Shown here piece by piece: positions 1 to 6,486 of a stretch of 8,187 nucleotides of DNA (position 1 is the first letter of the stretch; the number at the start of each line of letters is the position of its first letter). Location of the stretch: contig JBIOEA010000059.1 in NCBI GenBank assembly GCA_044445605.1, forward strand, positions 1 to 8,187, read 5' to 3'. Below the pieces are notes generated by a model that was not told the DNA's origin, did not search any database, and was given only the letters and a program-made list of their open reading frames with translations. The stretch is from CAWKDC01 sp044445605 (lineage in GTDB: Bacteria; Pseudomonadota; Gammaproteobacteria; JABCZS01). Made by a program: the position numbers and the translations under genes.

Positions 1-609
1 AGAACCGGCAGCGAGTGCGACACGACCGAGTGTTGCTTGAATGAATCCAGTGTTTCGAACATGAGGTGCAACGAGTGCACCGAGTCCTGCATCGTGGATG
101 GTGATGGAGCCTTCATTGATGACAGAGGAGCCAGCAGGTGCGTCAGTGAAGTGATAATTGCCCTTCATGAAATCGCTGTTAGTGATATTAGCGGTTGTGG
201 CGAGTAAGCCAGCGACATCGACGGTAGCCGTTTTGCCAAAGACGATCCCCGCTGGGTTGACGATAAACACTTGGCCATTGGATGAGATGCTACCGAGGAT
301 TTGCGAAGTGTTACCGCCGGTGACGCGGTTTAACGTGACAGAGCTAGAAGAGGGGTCGACGAATTTAACGCTTTCGTTAGCGTTGACCGAAAAATCTTTC
401 CAGTTGATGACAGCGCGGCCAGTGCTTTGTGTAATGACCGTGGTTGAACCATTATTTTGAATGCGGGCCGAACCTGCTGCAACACTGCCACCGGTTGGGC
501 CTGCCAAGGCAGGGGAGGAGGCCAATAATAGGCATACAGATACCCCGCGGCCAATATTACCGAGATTAAGTTCGCGCCCTCCAGCCGAATCTAACCATGA
601 ATACTTCAC
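1..609 (-). CDS. Filamentous haemagglutinin-like TPS exoprotein, N-terminal part (cut by window edge)
   Basis: This is the N-terminal part (203 codons) of a large secreted exoprotein of the two-partner (type Vb) secretion class. Such proteins cross the inner membrane by Sec and the outer membrane through a TpsB/FhaC-like porin. Residues about 22-36 form a hydrophobic signal segment ending SPALA, with likely cleavage before G37. Residues about 48-203 match the haemagglutination-activity (TPS) domain: RIQNNGSTTVITQSTGRAVI, then INWKDFSV, the hallmark NPAGIVFG at 118-125, and a beta-helical run to the edge. The reading frame is open to base 1. No ATG is available: an in-frame TGA lies shortly upstream, and GTG codons at 621, 615 and 609 are the candidates. 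GTG 609 was chosen because a GAGGG lies about 5 bases upstream of it. The family assignment is firm; the exact start is not. The partner TpsB gene is not in the window. Confidence 0.88.
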   Translation of the reverse strand, partial: MKYSWLDSAGGRELNLGNIGRGVSVCLLLASSPALAGPTGGSVAAGSARIQNNGSTTVITQSTGRAVINWKDFSVNANESVKFVDPSSSSVTLNRVTGGNTSQILGSISSNGQVFIVNPAGIVFGKTATVDVAGLLATTANITNSDFMKGNYHFTDAPAGSSVINEGSITIHDAGLGALVAPHVRNTGFIQATLGRVALAAGS

Positions 610-669
610 AGACACCCTCACTTTGGCAGCTTCTCATTACGTTATATCTGCCGTTGCAGCCATATATAA

Positions 670-697
670 AGTATAGTAGGGAAGCGGGGCTTATCAA
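670..697 (-). promoter_or_regulatory. Sigma70-like promoter for the exoprotein gene
   Basis: On the minus strand, TTGATA (697-692) and TATACT (675-670) are separated by 16 bases, and each matches consensus at 5 of 6 positions. The predicted transcript would start near 663, giving a leader of about 54 bases to the GTG start at 609. A second TATAAT lies further upstream on the same strand (717-712) but has no clear -35. The function is inferred from consensus and position. Confidence 0.6.
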
Positions 698-758
698 GCT
701 AATAAACTAAGATTATAGTGTTCCAAATCAGAGGGATAGGGATGGGGCGCATCATCTT

Positions 759-786
759 GTAGGGGCGAAATATCTTTCGCCCCTAC
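759..786. repeat. Palindromic dispersed repeat, copy 1 (perfect hairpin)
   Basis: GTAGGGGCGAAA (759-770) and TTTCGCCCCTAC (775-786) form a perfect 12-bp stem around a TATC loop. The left side and loop recur as copies 2 (2294-2319, inverted) and 3 (6487-6517). The structure resembles a small REP/MITE-like element. It lies between two divergent genes, so a terminator role is not obvious. Confidence 0.75.
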
Positions 787-1089
787 GAAGCACATGCGCA
801 TACCGACAGTGTTGATTGGCTGCCGCCAATACTTTGATGGCTTTGTACGCGGCATTACGCGGTACTGTCGGATCGCCTGCGAAAAGGAGTGAGATCGGGA
901 TCATTCAATATTTGGTTCACGGTGACGTATTCCTTTGCAACGCTATTTGTTGTATTTGCAGGTGCAGGGATACCGCAATTTGTAGTAAAAATTATTTGCT
1001 CGAAGCCATTTCGTTTTCCGCAAAATTGTGTTGTCACTCTCAGCGCTCTCATGGTATTGTCACTGTCAAAATTATTTTTTAGGAAAATG

Positions 1090-2136
1090 ATGGATAATAA
1101 CGCATTAAACATAGAATATACATTGCTCCTCAACTCATTGAAGCAGCACGTCTATGCCTCACGCCACAAGGCGGCACTCAGTGTTAACAAAGAACTGATA
1201 TTGCTCTATCACCATATTGGACGACAAATTATTGAAGCTCAGTCAAAGGCAGCGTGGGGCTCCAAAGTCATAGAGCAGCTCGCTAACGACCTGAAATCAG
1301 AATTCCCTGAAATCAAAGGATTTAGTCACAGAAATCTTAAATACATGAGACAGTTCGCAGAAGAATACCCAGACCAAGAATTTGTAGAACGATCTGTTGC
1401 TCTATTGCCTTGGGGTCATAATGTGTTGCTGATGAATCGCATTCACGATAAAAAAATCAGGATGTTTTACATTGAAAAAACTATTGAGCACGGATGGTCA
1501 CGTAACATCATGGGTATACAGATTGAGACTGCTCTACACAAAAGGCAAGGGCAAGCCACTACTAACTTCAAAGACAAATTACCGTCCCAGCAATCCGAGC
1601 TGGCTCAAAATACACTTAAAGACCCCTATCTGTTCGATTTTTTGAGCATAGGGGAAGCAGCTCACGAGAGGGAAATTGAGAAAGCGCTTATACAGCATAT
1701 TGAGAAATTTTTACTGGAGCTTGGTGAGGGGTTCGCCTTTCTTGGCAGACAATATCATCTATACGTTGATGAGCAGGATTTTTATATTGATTTATTATTC
1801 TATCACGTTAAATTACGTGCTTTTATTGTGGTTGAGCTAAAAGCAGGAAAATTCAAGCCAGAGTATGCTGGAAAAATGAACTTCTATCTTTCCGCGGTGG
1901 ACGATTTACTCCGCCAACCAGGAGACGCTCCATCCATCGGACTTATCCTTTGTAAAGCAAAAGGTGGCGGCGTATTAGCCGAGTATACTTTACGAGATAT
2001 GAGCAAGCCTATCGGCCTAGCTGAGTATAAAATCACCGAAAATCTTCCCGAGAACCTCAAAGTAGCTCTCCCCGGGATCGAAGAGCTCGAAGCAGAGCTT
2101 TCTAAGGACTTAGGCGACGCGAAAGAGGATGAATAA
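1090..2136 (+). CDS. YhcG/DUF1016-family PD-(D/E)XK nuclease-domain protein
   Basis: The predicted protein has 348 residues. The N-terminal DUF1016_N region (about 8-150) contains hallmark stretches: KAALSVNKELILLYHHIG, AAWGSKVIEQLANDL, EFPEIKGFSHRNLKYMRQFA. The C-terminal YhcG_C nuclease fold (about 195-330) contains FYIDLLFYH and VVELKAGKFKPE, giving the likely metal-binding and catalytic residues D234, E249 and K251. The family is widespread, is often found near restriction or other mobile defence genes, and has no settled physiological role; nucleic-acid cleavage is inferred from the fold. The frame is open further upstream to 889, but that extension has no homology I recognise and lacks a ribosome site. 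AGGA at 1081-1084 sits 5 bases before ATG 1090 (ATG 1087 is the alternative). The nuclease residues look intact. There is no visible partner gene, and it is probably transcribed alone. Confidence 0.88.
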   Translation: MDNNALNIEYTLLLNSLKQHVYASRHKAALSVNKELILLYHHIGRQIIEAQSKAAWGSKVIEQLANDLKSEFPEIKGFSHRNLKYMRQFAEEYPDQEFVERSVALLPWGHNVLLMNRIHDKKIRMFYIEKTIEHGWSRNIMGIQIETALHKRQGQATTNFKDKLPSQQSELAQNTLKDPYLFDFLSIGEAAHEREIEKALIQHIEKFLLELGEGFAFLGRQYHLYVDEQDFYIDLLFYHVKLRAFIVVELKAGKFKPEYAGKMNFYLSAVDDLLRQPGDAPSIGLILCKAKGGGVLAEYTLRDMSKPIGLAEYKITENLPENLKVALPGIEELEAELSKDLGDAKEDE

Positions 2137-2181
2137 TAAATCTTCTTTAAATCAATCGGTTGTGTCTGATCAGTGATACCG

Positions 2182-2215
2182 TCCAATTGGGCAACAAGCT
2201 GTTGCCCAATTTGGA
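2182..2215 (+). terminator. Strong hairpin after the nuclease gene, probable terminator
   Basis: AATTGGGCAACA (2185-2196) pairs perfectly with TGTTGCCCAATT (2200-2211) around an AGC loop. TCC/GGA extends the stem by 3 bp past one bulged T. It lies 45 bases after the nuclease stop codon. Only a short T run follows, so intrinsic termination may be weak, and the symmetry would also allow action on the minus strand. Confidence 0.5.
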
Positions 2216-2440
2216 AGCCAGCAAACTATATAATGAGCGCCGAGAGCTATCGTGAGCGGCCGAATTCCTTATGGCAAAGGCGGGGGCTAGATCAAGATGT
2301 TTCGCCCCTACAACCTAGAGAACCGCTGCTTCCTGACGCCCCTAGGCTAGAGAAACAATTTCATGAAACAAAGCTGTTCTGTGCCAAGAAATCCACTAGA
2401 CTTACAAGGATAATAGTGCTTAAATACCGGAGGGTCTTGG
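2216..2440. other. Leader region upstream of the mla operon
   Basis: No gene is supported here. A frame covering 2173-2457 runs through the hairpin and a dispersed repeat and has no homology. The stretch contains a perfect TATAAT at 2229-2234 and a GATAAT at 2409-2414, either of which could be a -10 element for mlaF, but neither has a good -35. The motif CGCCCCTA followed by a CTAGAGAA-type tail appears twice, near 2303 and 2337, suggesting a partial duplication of repeat material. The operon promoter is most likely here but cannot be fixed. Confidence 0.35.
2294..2319 (-). repeat. Palindromic dispersed repeat, copy 2
   Basis: These 26 bases are the exact reverse complement of 6487-6512, including the core GTAGGGGCGAAACATCTT. 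Unlike copy 1, the second stem arm is degraded: the flank reads GGCGGGGGCTAGATC instead of a clean GGCGAAAG. It lies in the leader of the mla operon. Confidence 0.75.
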
Positions 2441-2464
2441 ATGGGCGGTTTTTTTGAAAAATAA
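2429..2464 (+). promoter_or_regulatory. Ribosome site and out-of-frame ATG before mlaF
   Basis: GGAGGG (2429-2434) stands 6 bases before ATG 2441, which is ideal spacing. That ATG opens only a 7-codon frame (MGGFFEK, stop TAA at 2462-2464), because a T7 run (2449-2455) shifts it out of frame with mlaF. With six T residues the same ATG would read MGGFLKNKIEIHNL and continue directly into MlaF. Possible readings are a sequencing or assembly indel, ribosomal or polymerase slippage on T7, or a short coupled leader with re-initiation at TTG 2454. Confidence 0.6.
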
Positions 2465-3251
2465 GATTGAAATTCACAATTTACGGTTTAATCGTGGCGA
2501 GCGCATGATTTTTGATGGCGTTGATCTTGTCGTGCCTGAAGGAAAAATCACCGCGATCATGGGCCCTAGCGGTACAGGCAAAACGACCTTATTACGTTTT
2601 ATGACGGGCTTATTAAAGCCTGATGCTGGCGATGTGTTATTGGATGGTAAGTCTGTTCCCCGCGCCTCACACGATGAACTCAATGCGATGCGTCAAAAAA
2701 TGGGCATGTTGTTCCAAAATGGCGCACTCTTCACGGATATGACTGTATTAGATAACGTGGCATTTGCGCTACGTGAACACACGCAATTGCCAGAGCGGCT
2801 GATTCGCGATATGGCCTTATTAAAATTAGAAGCGGTAGGCTTGCGCGGTGCACACAATTTGATGCCTCGGGAATTATCAGGCGGAATGAATCGCCGGGTT
2901 GCCTTGGCGCGCTCGATTGCGCTTGATCCAGAAGTGATTATGTACGATGAGCCTTTTGCAGGCCAAGATCCTATTTCCATGGGCGTGTTAATTCGCTTGA
3001 TCAAGCAGCTGCATGAAACATTAGGCTTGACCTCCGTGATTGTATCGCATGACATCATCGAAACAGCCAGCATTGCAGACTATATATACCTATTGGCCAA
3101 TGGCAAAGTGATTGGCCAGGGTACCCCCCAAGAATTGGCTGATTCCACCAGTGGCCAAGTCAGGCAGTTTATGCGCGGCGAAGCAGACGGCCCTGTGCCT
3201 TTCCATTATCCAGGTGTTCCCTTGTCTGTCGATTTATGGGGAGGTGAGTGA
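2454..3251 (+). CDS. mlaF: MlaF, ATP-binding subunit of the Mla phospholipid transporter
   Basis: This is the cytoplasmic ATPase of the MlaFEDB complex, which moves phospholipid between the inner membrane and periplasmic MlaC to keep the outer membrane asymmetric. All ABC motifs are intact: Walker A GPSGTGKTT (37-45), Q-loop Q88, signature LSGGM (141-145), Walker B VIMYDEP (161-167) with catalytic E166, and switch H199. NGALFTDMTVLDNVAF and the C-terminal DGPVPFHYPG tail, the region that contacts MlaB in E. coli, are typical of MlaF rather than generic ATPases. Length (265 aa) fits the family. The only in-frame start is TTG 2454, 19 bases from the ribosome site, so the natural start is probably ATG 2441 joined through the T7 run. 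Its stop overlaps the mlaE start (TGATG). Confidence 0.95.
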   Translation: MKNKIEIHNLRFNRGERMIFDGVDLVVPEGKITAIMGPSGTGKTTLLRFMTGLLKPDAGDVLLDGKSVPRASHDELNAMRQKMGMLFQNGALFTDMTVLDNVAFALREHTQLPERLIRDMALLKLEAVGLRGAHNLMPRELSGGMNRRVALARSIALDPEVIMYDEPFAGQDPISMGVLIRLIKQLHETLGLTSVIVSHDIIETASIADYIYLLANGKVIGQGTPQELADSTSGQVRQFMRGEADGPVPFHYPGVPLSVDLWGGE

Positions 3252-4033
3252 TGTTTCGTGTGATCGGCAGCATAGGTGCTCAAGTGATGCGCTGGCTTAA
3301 TGATGTCGGAGAGGCATCGTTTTTATTATTTGCGGTGTTGTTTTCAGCGCCTGATTTTCGCAAGGGCCCGGACTTACTGACCAAACAAATATTTTCGGTG
3401 GGTGTATTGTCATTACCGATCATTTTATTTGCCGGTTTATTTGTTGGGATGGTGCTAGGTCTGCAAGCGTATACCAATTTGGTGAAATTTGGTGCAGCAC
3501 AAGCCACGGGAACATTGGTTGCGTTATCATTGGTGCGCGAATTAGGCCCTGTTGTGGCAAGCTTATTGTTCGCCGGCCGTGCTGGGTCAGCCTTGACGGC
3601 TGAAATTGCATTGTTAAAAACAACGGAACAGCTCGACTCCTTAAGTTTATTGGGTGTGGATCCGATAAAGCGTATAATATCGCCACGTCTATGGGCAGGC
3701 ATTTTGTCCATGCCGATTTTGGCGGTCATTTTCTCGGCGATAGCGATTTATGGTGGTTCTCTCGTCTGTGTGGATTGGTTGGGGTTGGATGCCGGTAGTT
3801 TTTGGTCAAACATGCAGTCCTCGGTTAATTTTCATGAAGATGTCATGAATGGCGTCTACAAGAGTGTGGTATTTGGATTTGTCTGCGCATGGATTGCCGT
3901 TTATCAAGGGTATGCTGCCGTACCAACGTCAGAAGGCATTGGGTACGCAACCACGCGCACCGTTGTGTATTCGTCGTTAGCAGTATTGGCGCTGGATTTT
4001 GTGTTAACAGCTGTGATGTTTTCAAATTTCTAA
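3251..4033 (+). CDS. mlaE: MlaE, permease subunit of the Mla phospholipid transporter
   Basis: This is the integral inner-membrane permease (260 aa), which forms a dimer that binds MlaF from the cytoplasm and carries the MlaD ring on its periplasmic side. The MlaE/YrbE family signature lies at about 96-132: RELGPVVASLLFAGRAGSAL, AEIALLKTTEQLDSL. Hydrophobic segments run at about 48-72, 86-106, 146-172, 203-222 and 239-257, with an amphipathic N-terminal interface helix at about 1-30. ATG 3251 was chosen because GAGG (3241-3244) lies 6 bases upstream; GTG 3248 is in frame but less likely. The start overlaps the mlaF stop as TGATG, which indicates translational coupling. Confidence 0.95.
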   Translation: MFRVIGSIGAQVMRWLNDVGEASFLLFAVLFSAPDFRKGPDLLTKQIFSVGVLSLPIILFAGLFVGMVLGLQAYTNLVKFGAAQATGTLVALSLVRELGPVVASLLFAGRAGSALTAEIALLKTTEQLDSLSLLGVDPIKRIISPRLWAGILSMPILAVIFSAIAIYGGSLVCVDWLGLDAGSFWSNMQSSVNFHEDVMNGVYKSVVFGFVCAWIAVYQGYAAVPTSEGIGYATTRTVVYSSLAVLALDFVLTAVMFSNF

Positions 4034-4048
4034 CAGCGGGAGAGAGAG

Positions 4049-4510
4049 ATGTCTAAATATGGTCGAATTGAAATGTTGGTTGGGTTCTTTGTCGTTTTAG
4101 GCATTTTATCCCTATCTGCATTGGCCTTTAAAGTGAGCGGATTGATGGATCTATCCAATGAAAGTGCTGGATACACTGTCACCGCTGCATTCAGCGAAAT
4201 TGGCGGATTGAAACCCCGTGCCCGTGTTGCTATTGCGGGTGTTGCTATTGGCCGCGTGCAATCGATCAAACTAGATGAATCTGGCTTTCAGGCAGTCGTG
4301 ACGATGCGCATTCATTCCAATGTGAATAAAATTCCAACGGACACGATCGCATCCATTGCAACGTCAGGGTTGATTGGTGACAATTACGTTATGCTTGCCC
4401 CGGGTGCAGATGATGCCTACCTGAAAGAAGGTAGTCGTATAGAATTAACCGACCCTGCTATCGTGCTGGAGCGTTTAATTGGTCAGTTTTTATATCGTTC
4501 AGGACAATAA
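4049..4510 (+). CDS. mlaD: MlaD, MCE-domain periplasmic subunit of the Mla transporter
   Basis: The 153-residue protein has one N-terminal transmembrane anchor (about 8-28) and one MCE domain (about 39-117). MlaD forms a hexameric ring with a hydrophobic pore through which lipid passes between MlaE and MlaC. SEIGGLKPRARVAIAGVAIGRV and TSGLIGDNYVMLAPG match the conserved MCE strands; the loop around GLIGDNY corresponds to the pore-lining region. A short C-terminal helix (about 135-149) follows. It is shorter than E. coli MlaD (183 aa), mainly at the C-terminus. The start has a purine-rich GGGAGAGAGAG site, and the gene is 15 bases from mlaE. Confidence 0.95.
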   Translation: MSKYGRIEMLVGFFVVLGILSLSALAFKVSGLMDLSNESAGYTVTAAFSEIGGLKPRARVAIAGVAIGRVQSIKLDESGFQAVVTMRIHSNVNKIPTDTIASIATSGLIGDNYVMLAPGADDAYLKEGSRIELTDPAIVLERLIGQFLYRSGQ

Positions 4511-4513
4511 ATC

Positions 4514-5194
4514 ATGAAAATAGTACAAGTTATTTCATCGTTCATCATGGCGGCGTGTTTGACCATGTCGACAACCGTATTGGCAGCGGATGCATCTGCG
4601 GCCACAGCGGGGGACCCTCAAGCCGCGGCCACAACGCTTTTGCGCGGTGTGTCGGATCAGTTAATTGCGCGTTTAACCAAGGATAAAGTCGCGATTAAAA
4701 AAGACACGCACGTGATCATTGAAATCGTTGATACGATTATCATGCCCGTGACCGATTTTGAGTTGATTGCTAAGCGTGTATTGGGTCATAACTGGCGTAC
4801 GGCCTCTGTGACACAACAGCAAGAATTTTTGAAAGAATTCAAGTTGCTTCTCATCGTGACTTACATCGCAGCGTTTCGTTCATATGAAGATCAATCCGTT
4901 GCTTTTAAAGGCGAGCGCGCTGATCCACAAGATCCAACACGTGTTGAAGTGAAGACATTGATTCAAGAGCCTGGTGCACCACCGATTCCTGTTAACTACC
5001 GTTTACATATCGTTGATGGCAAGTGGTTGGTATACGATTTCAACGTAGATGGTGTTGGTTTAACCAGCAGCTTCCGTTCACAATTTGATGAAGCTGTTCG
5101 TCAAAAGGGCATGGATGGCATGCTCGCGGATATGCGTAAGAAAAACGATGAGGTCTTTGGGAAACATAATGCCAACAATCAAGCAAGCAACTAA
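4514..5194 (+). CDS. mlaC: MlaC, periplasmic phospholipid carrier
   Basis: MlaC (Ttg2D/Tol_Tol_Ttg2 family) is the soluble carrier that ferries phospholipid between the outer-membrane MlaA complex and MlaD. The 226-aa product has a signal peptide of about 24 residues (hydrophobic 5-19, cleavage after TVLA). Family stretches are visible: DFELIAKRVLGHNWRTAS, QQEFLKEFKLLL, YIAAFRSYEDQSVAFKG, and the C-terminal GKWLVYDFNVDGVGL at about 169-183. The start is 3 bases after the mlaD stop, with AGGA (4501-4504) about 9 bases upstream. Its 3' end overlaps mlaB by 26 bases. No mlaA gene is visible in this window; in many bacteria it lies elsewhere. Confidence 0.95.
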   Translation: MKIVQVISSFIMAACLTMSTTVLAADASAATAGDPQAAATTLLRGVSDQLIARLTKDKVAIKKDTHVIIEIVDTIIMPVTDFELIAKRVLGHNWRTASVTQQQEFLKEFKLLLIVTYIAAFRSYEDQSVAFKGERADPQDPTRVEVKTLIQEPGAPPIPVNYRLHIVDGKWLVYDFNVDGVGLTSSFRSQFDEAVRQKGMDGMLADMRKKNDEVFGKHNANNQASN

Positions 5195-5453
5195 TGGTGC
5201 GATGATCGAGGGGGAGCTCACGTTTCGTGTGATCCCCTCGTTTATTAATGCCGGTTATCAGTCGATTGATGCTGCTCAAGGCGCGTTGACGTTTGATCTA
5301 TCGGGCGTGACGCGCGTTGATAGCGCTAGCCTGGCCTTATTGATTGATTGGGTCCGCTATGCCAAACACAAGAAAAAATCCCTGACATTCATTCATCTGC
5401 CAGAAAAAATCCAGCAGATGATGACATTATCTAATTTTGTGTTTCCTAGTTAA
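5169..5453 (+). CDS. mlaB: MlaB, STAS-domain subunit of the Mla transporter
   Basis: This is a small cytoplasmic STAS protein (94 aa) that binds MlaF and is needed for assembly and activity of the transporter. The STAS core is clear: ALTFDLSGVTRVDSASLALLIDW at about residues 38-60, aligning with the E. coli stretch that contains its key Thr (VDTGGLALL); here Ser takes that position. The ATG 5169 start lies inside the mlaC 3' end. ATG 5202, 7 bases after the mlaC stop, is the alternative, but it would trim the first beta strand. No strong ribosome site precedes either, consistent with translational coupling. This is the last gene of the visible operon; the murA and bolA-type genes that often follow in gammaproteobacteria are absent. 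Confidence 0.9.
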   Translation: MPTIKQATNGAMIEGELTFRVIPSFINAGYQSIDAAQGALTFDLSGVTRVDSASLALLIDWVRYAKHKKKSLTFIHLPEKIQQMMTLSNFVFPS

Positions 5454-5454
5454 A

Positions 5455-6360
5455 TTATTCCCGATGGAACAGCGGTGGGAGATGCTCTGCCTTCGTAGGT
5501 TCTATTTTCAGCGCCGCATGTATGGCGGGTTGATTTCCTTGGTACCCCTGAAATAAGAGCGTTTGTTGAACCGCTGAACGACGGGGGGCGACCTGAGATT
5601 GAACCTCATCATCTTGAGTATATTTCCAGTCAAACGTTTGGTCAATGCTAGACGCGGCGCTATCAAAGAGACTGAAGATGGGGCTTTCGCCGTTGTCCAT
5701 TCCTGCTGATTCGTGCCGAGTGGCGCTGCTGTCATCAATATCTATATCAATATTCATGTCATCATCATCTTTAAGATTGCTCTCAGATCGGATAGAGCCA
5801 CTATCGTTAGTATCAATGAGATGGGTCCTGCTGTTTACATCTAGGCCGTTGTTATTGGTTTCAACAATCTGCATGTCAACGTTATTGCCGGGATTCGTTT
5901 TGTCTAAGTGCTGGGATACTTTTTTGAGAATACTGGTAAGCGTGGCATCCCCACCTACCTTACCGGTGAAACTTGCTACGAATGACTCTAGGGATATCAG
6001 ATTCCTTTCAATAGCTTCATTAAGCTTGCCAATGTTTTTTGAGAGCGTTTCCAATAGAGTTGCATTGTTATATTGCATTATGTTTGTGAGGTGCACATTG
6101 CTGAGTCCAGGAATACTGGTTTTGATAGTATGCGTGAGATCTAGGATCCTCTGAACCTTATCTTCACTCCCATTGTAGGTGAACATGAGTGCGATTTGTT
6201 GATCTGTATAACCGAGATTTATCAGTGCGTTGCGGTGTTCCAATATTGCCTTTAAGGTTTCAAGACCCCTAGCCGCAAGCCCAATATGGCTGTATTCTCC
6301 GGGAGCGAATGTACTCAGGTTTGCTATGATTTTTTCTTTCTCTTGCCGTATCTTGCTCAT
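5455..6360 (-). CDS. Repeat protein with TALE-like 35-residue repeats and acidic tail; possible effector
   Basis: I do not recognise a named family. The predicted protein has 301 residues. After a basic helix (1-15), residues 22-158 hold degenerate helix-loop-helix units: a half unit (GLAARGLETLKAILEHRNAL, 27-46), then units starting at Y51, L86 and about I122. The first two full units are exactly 35 residues apart. Each resembles a TALE-type repeat: LT-x-x-Q-I-like first helix, a short N/G-rich loop (TYNGSE, QYNNAT, GKVGGD), and a second helix with LET or LTS. Residues 160-301 are low-complexity and acidic, with DDDD and DIDIDIDD near 198-210 and no visible domain. The long frame extends upstream to 6519, but a strong promoter and an AGAGG ribosome site place the start at ATG 6360. 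It converges on mlaB with a 1-base gap. Other 35-residue helical repeats (PPR, mTERF) are alternatives. Confidence 0.75.
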   Translation of the reverse strand: MSKIRQEKEKIIANLSTFAPGEYSHIGLAARGLETLKAILEHRNALINLGYTDQQIALMFTYNGSEDKVQRILDLTHTIKTSIPGLSNVHLTNIMQYNNATLLETLSKNIGKLNEAIERNLISLESFVASFTGKVGGDATLTSILKKVSQHLDKTNPGNNVDMQIVETNNNGLDVNSRTHLIDTNDSGSIRSESNLKDDDDMNIDIDIDDSSATRHESAGMDNGESPIFSLFDSAASSIDQTFDWKYTQDDEVQSQVAPRRSAVQQTLLFQGYQGNQPAIHAALKIEPTKAEHLPPLFHRE

Positions 6361-6392
6361 GACTGCTACCTCTACAATGTATGTTGGGTTAC

Positions 6393-6420
6393 ATAATAAC
6401 ATGCCAAAGTAAGCTGTCAA
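6393..6420 (-). promoter_or_regulatory. Strong sigma70-like promoter for the repeat-protein gene
   Basis: On the minus strand, a perfect TTGACA (6420-6415) is followed after 16 bases by TATTAT (6398-6393), matching consensus at 5 of 6 positions. Transcription would start near 6386, about 26 bases before ATG 6360, and an AGAGG ribosome site falls between. This position rules out the upstream start at 6519 as the normal one. Confidence 0.7.
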
Positions 6421-6486
6421 GCACCTTGTCGTATCATAAAATGGGGAGTGACGTTGAGATGCAGCTATCTTTTCGTAGGAGCGCCT

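Larger units (their letters stand above)
610..1089. other. Intergenic region with no convincing gene
   Basis: This gap separates the minus-strand exoprotein gene from the plus-strand nuclease gene. It holds the exoprotein promoter (670-697) and a perfect hairpin repeat (759-786). Open frames across 816-1133 on both strands lack a supporting ribosome site and any recognisable motif. TTGTCACT occurs twice, near 1031 and 1055. The part from about 790 to 1080 could be a decayed gene or an unrecognised dispersed element; I cannot identify it. Confidence 0.5.

Noticed and set aside
889..1089. N-terminal extension of the nuclease from 889
   Set aside because: The extension has no family similarity or ribosome site, and known DUF1016 proteins begin close to the ATG at 1090.
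855..1133. 92-codon minus-strand frame with an NCGIPAPANTT stretch
   Set aside because: No family was recognised, there is no start signal, and it overlaps the nuclease start. It could be a gene remnant but cannot be supported.
2173..2457. 94-codon plus-strand frame upstream of mlaF
   Set aside because: It starts in a terminator-like hairpin, crosses a dispersed repeat and has no recognisable motif or ribosome site.
5645..6154. 169-codon plus-strand frame antisense to the repeat gene
   Set aside because: It mirrors the real minus-strand gene, and its composition and lack of a ribosome site suggest a shadow frame.
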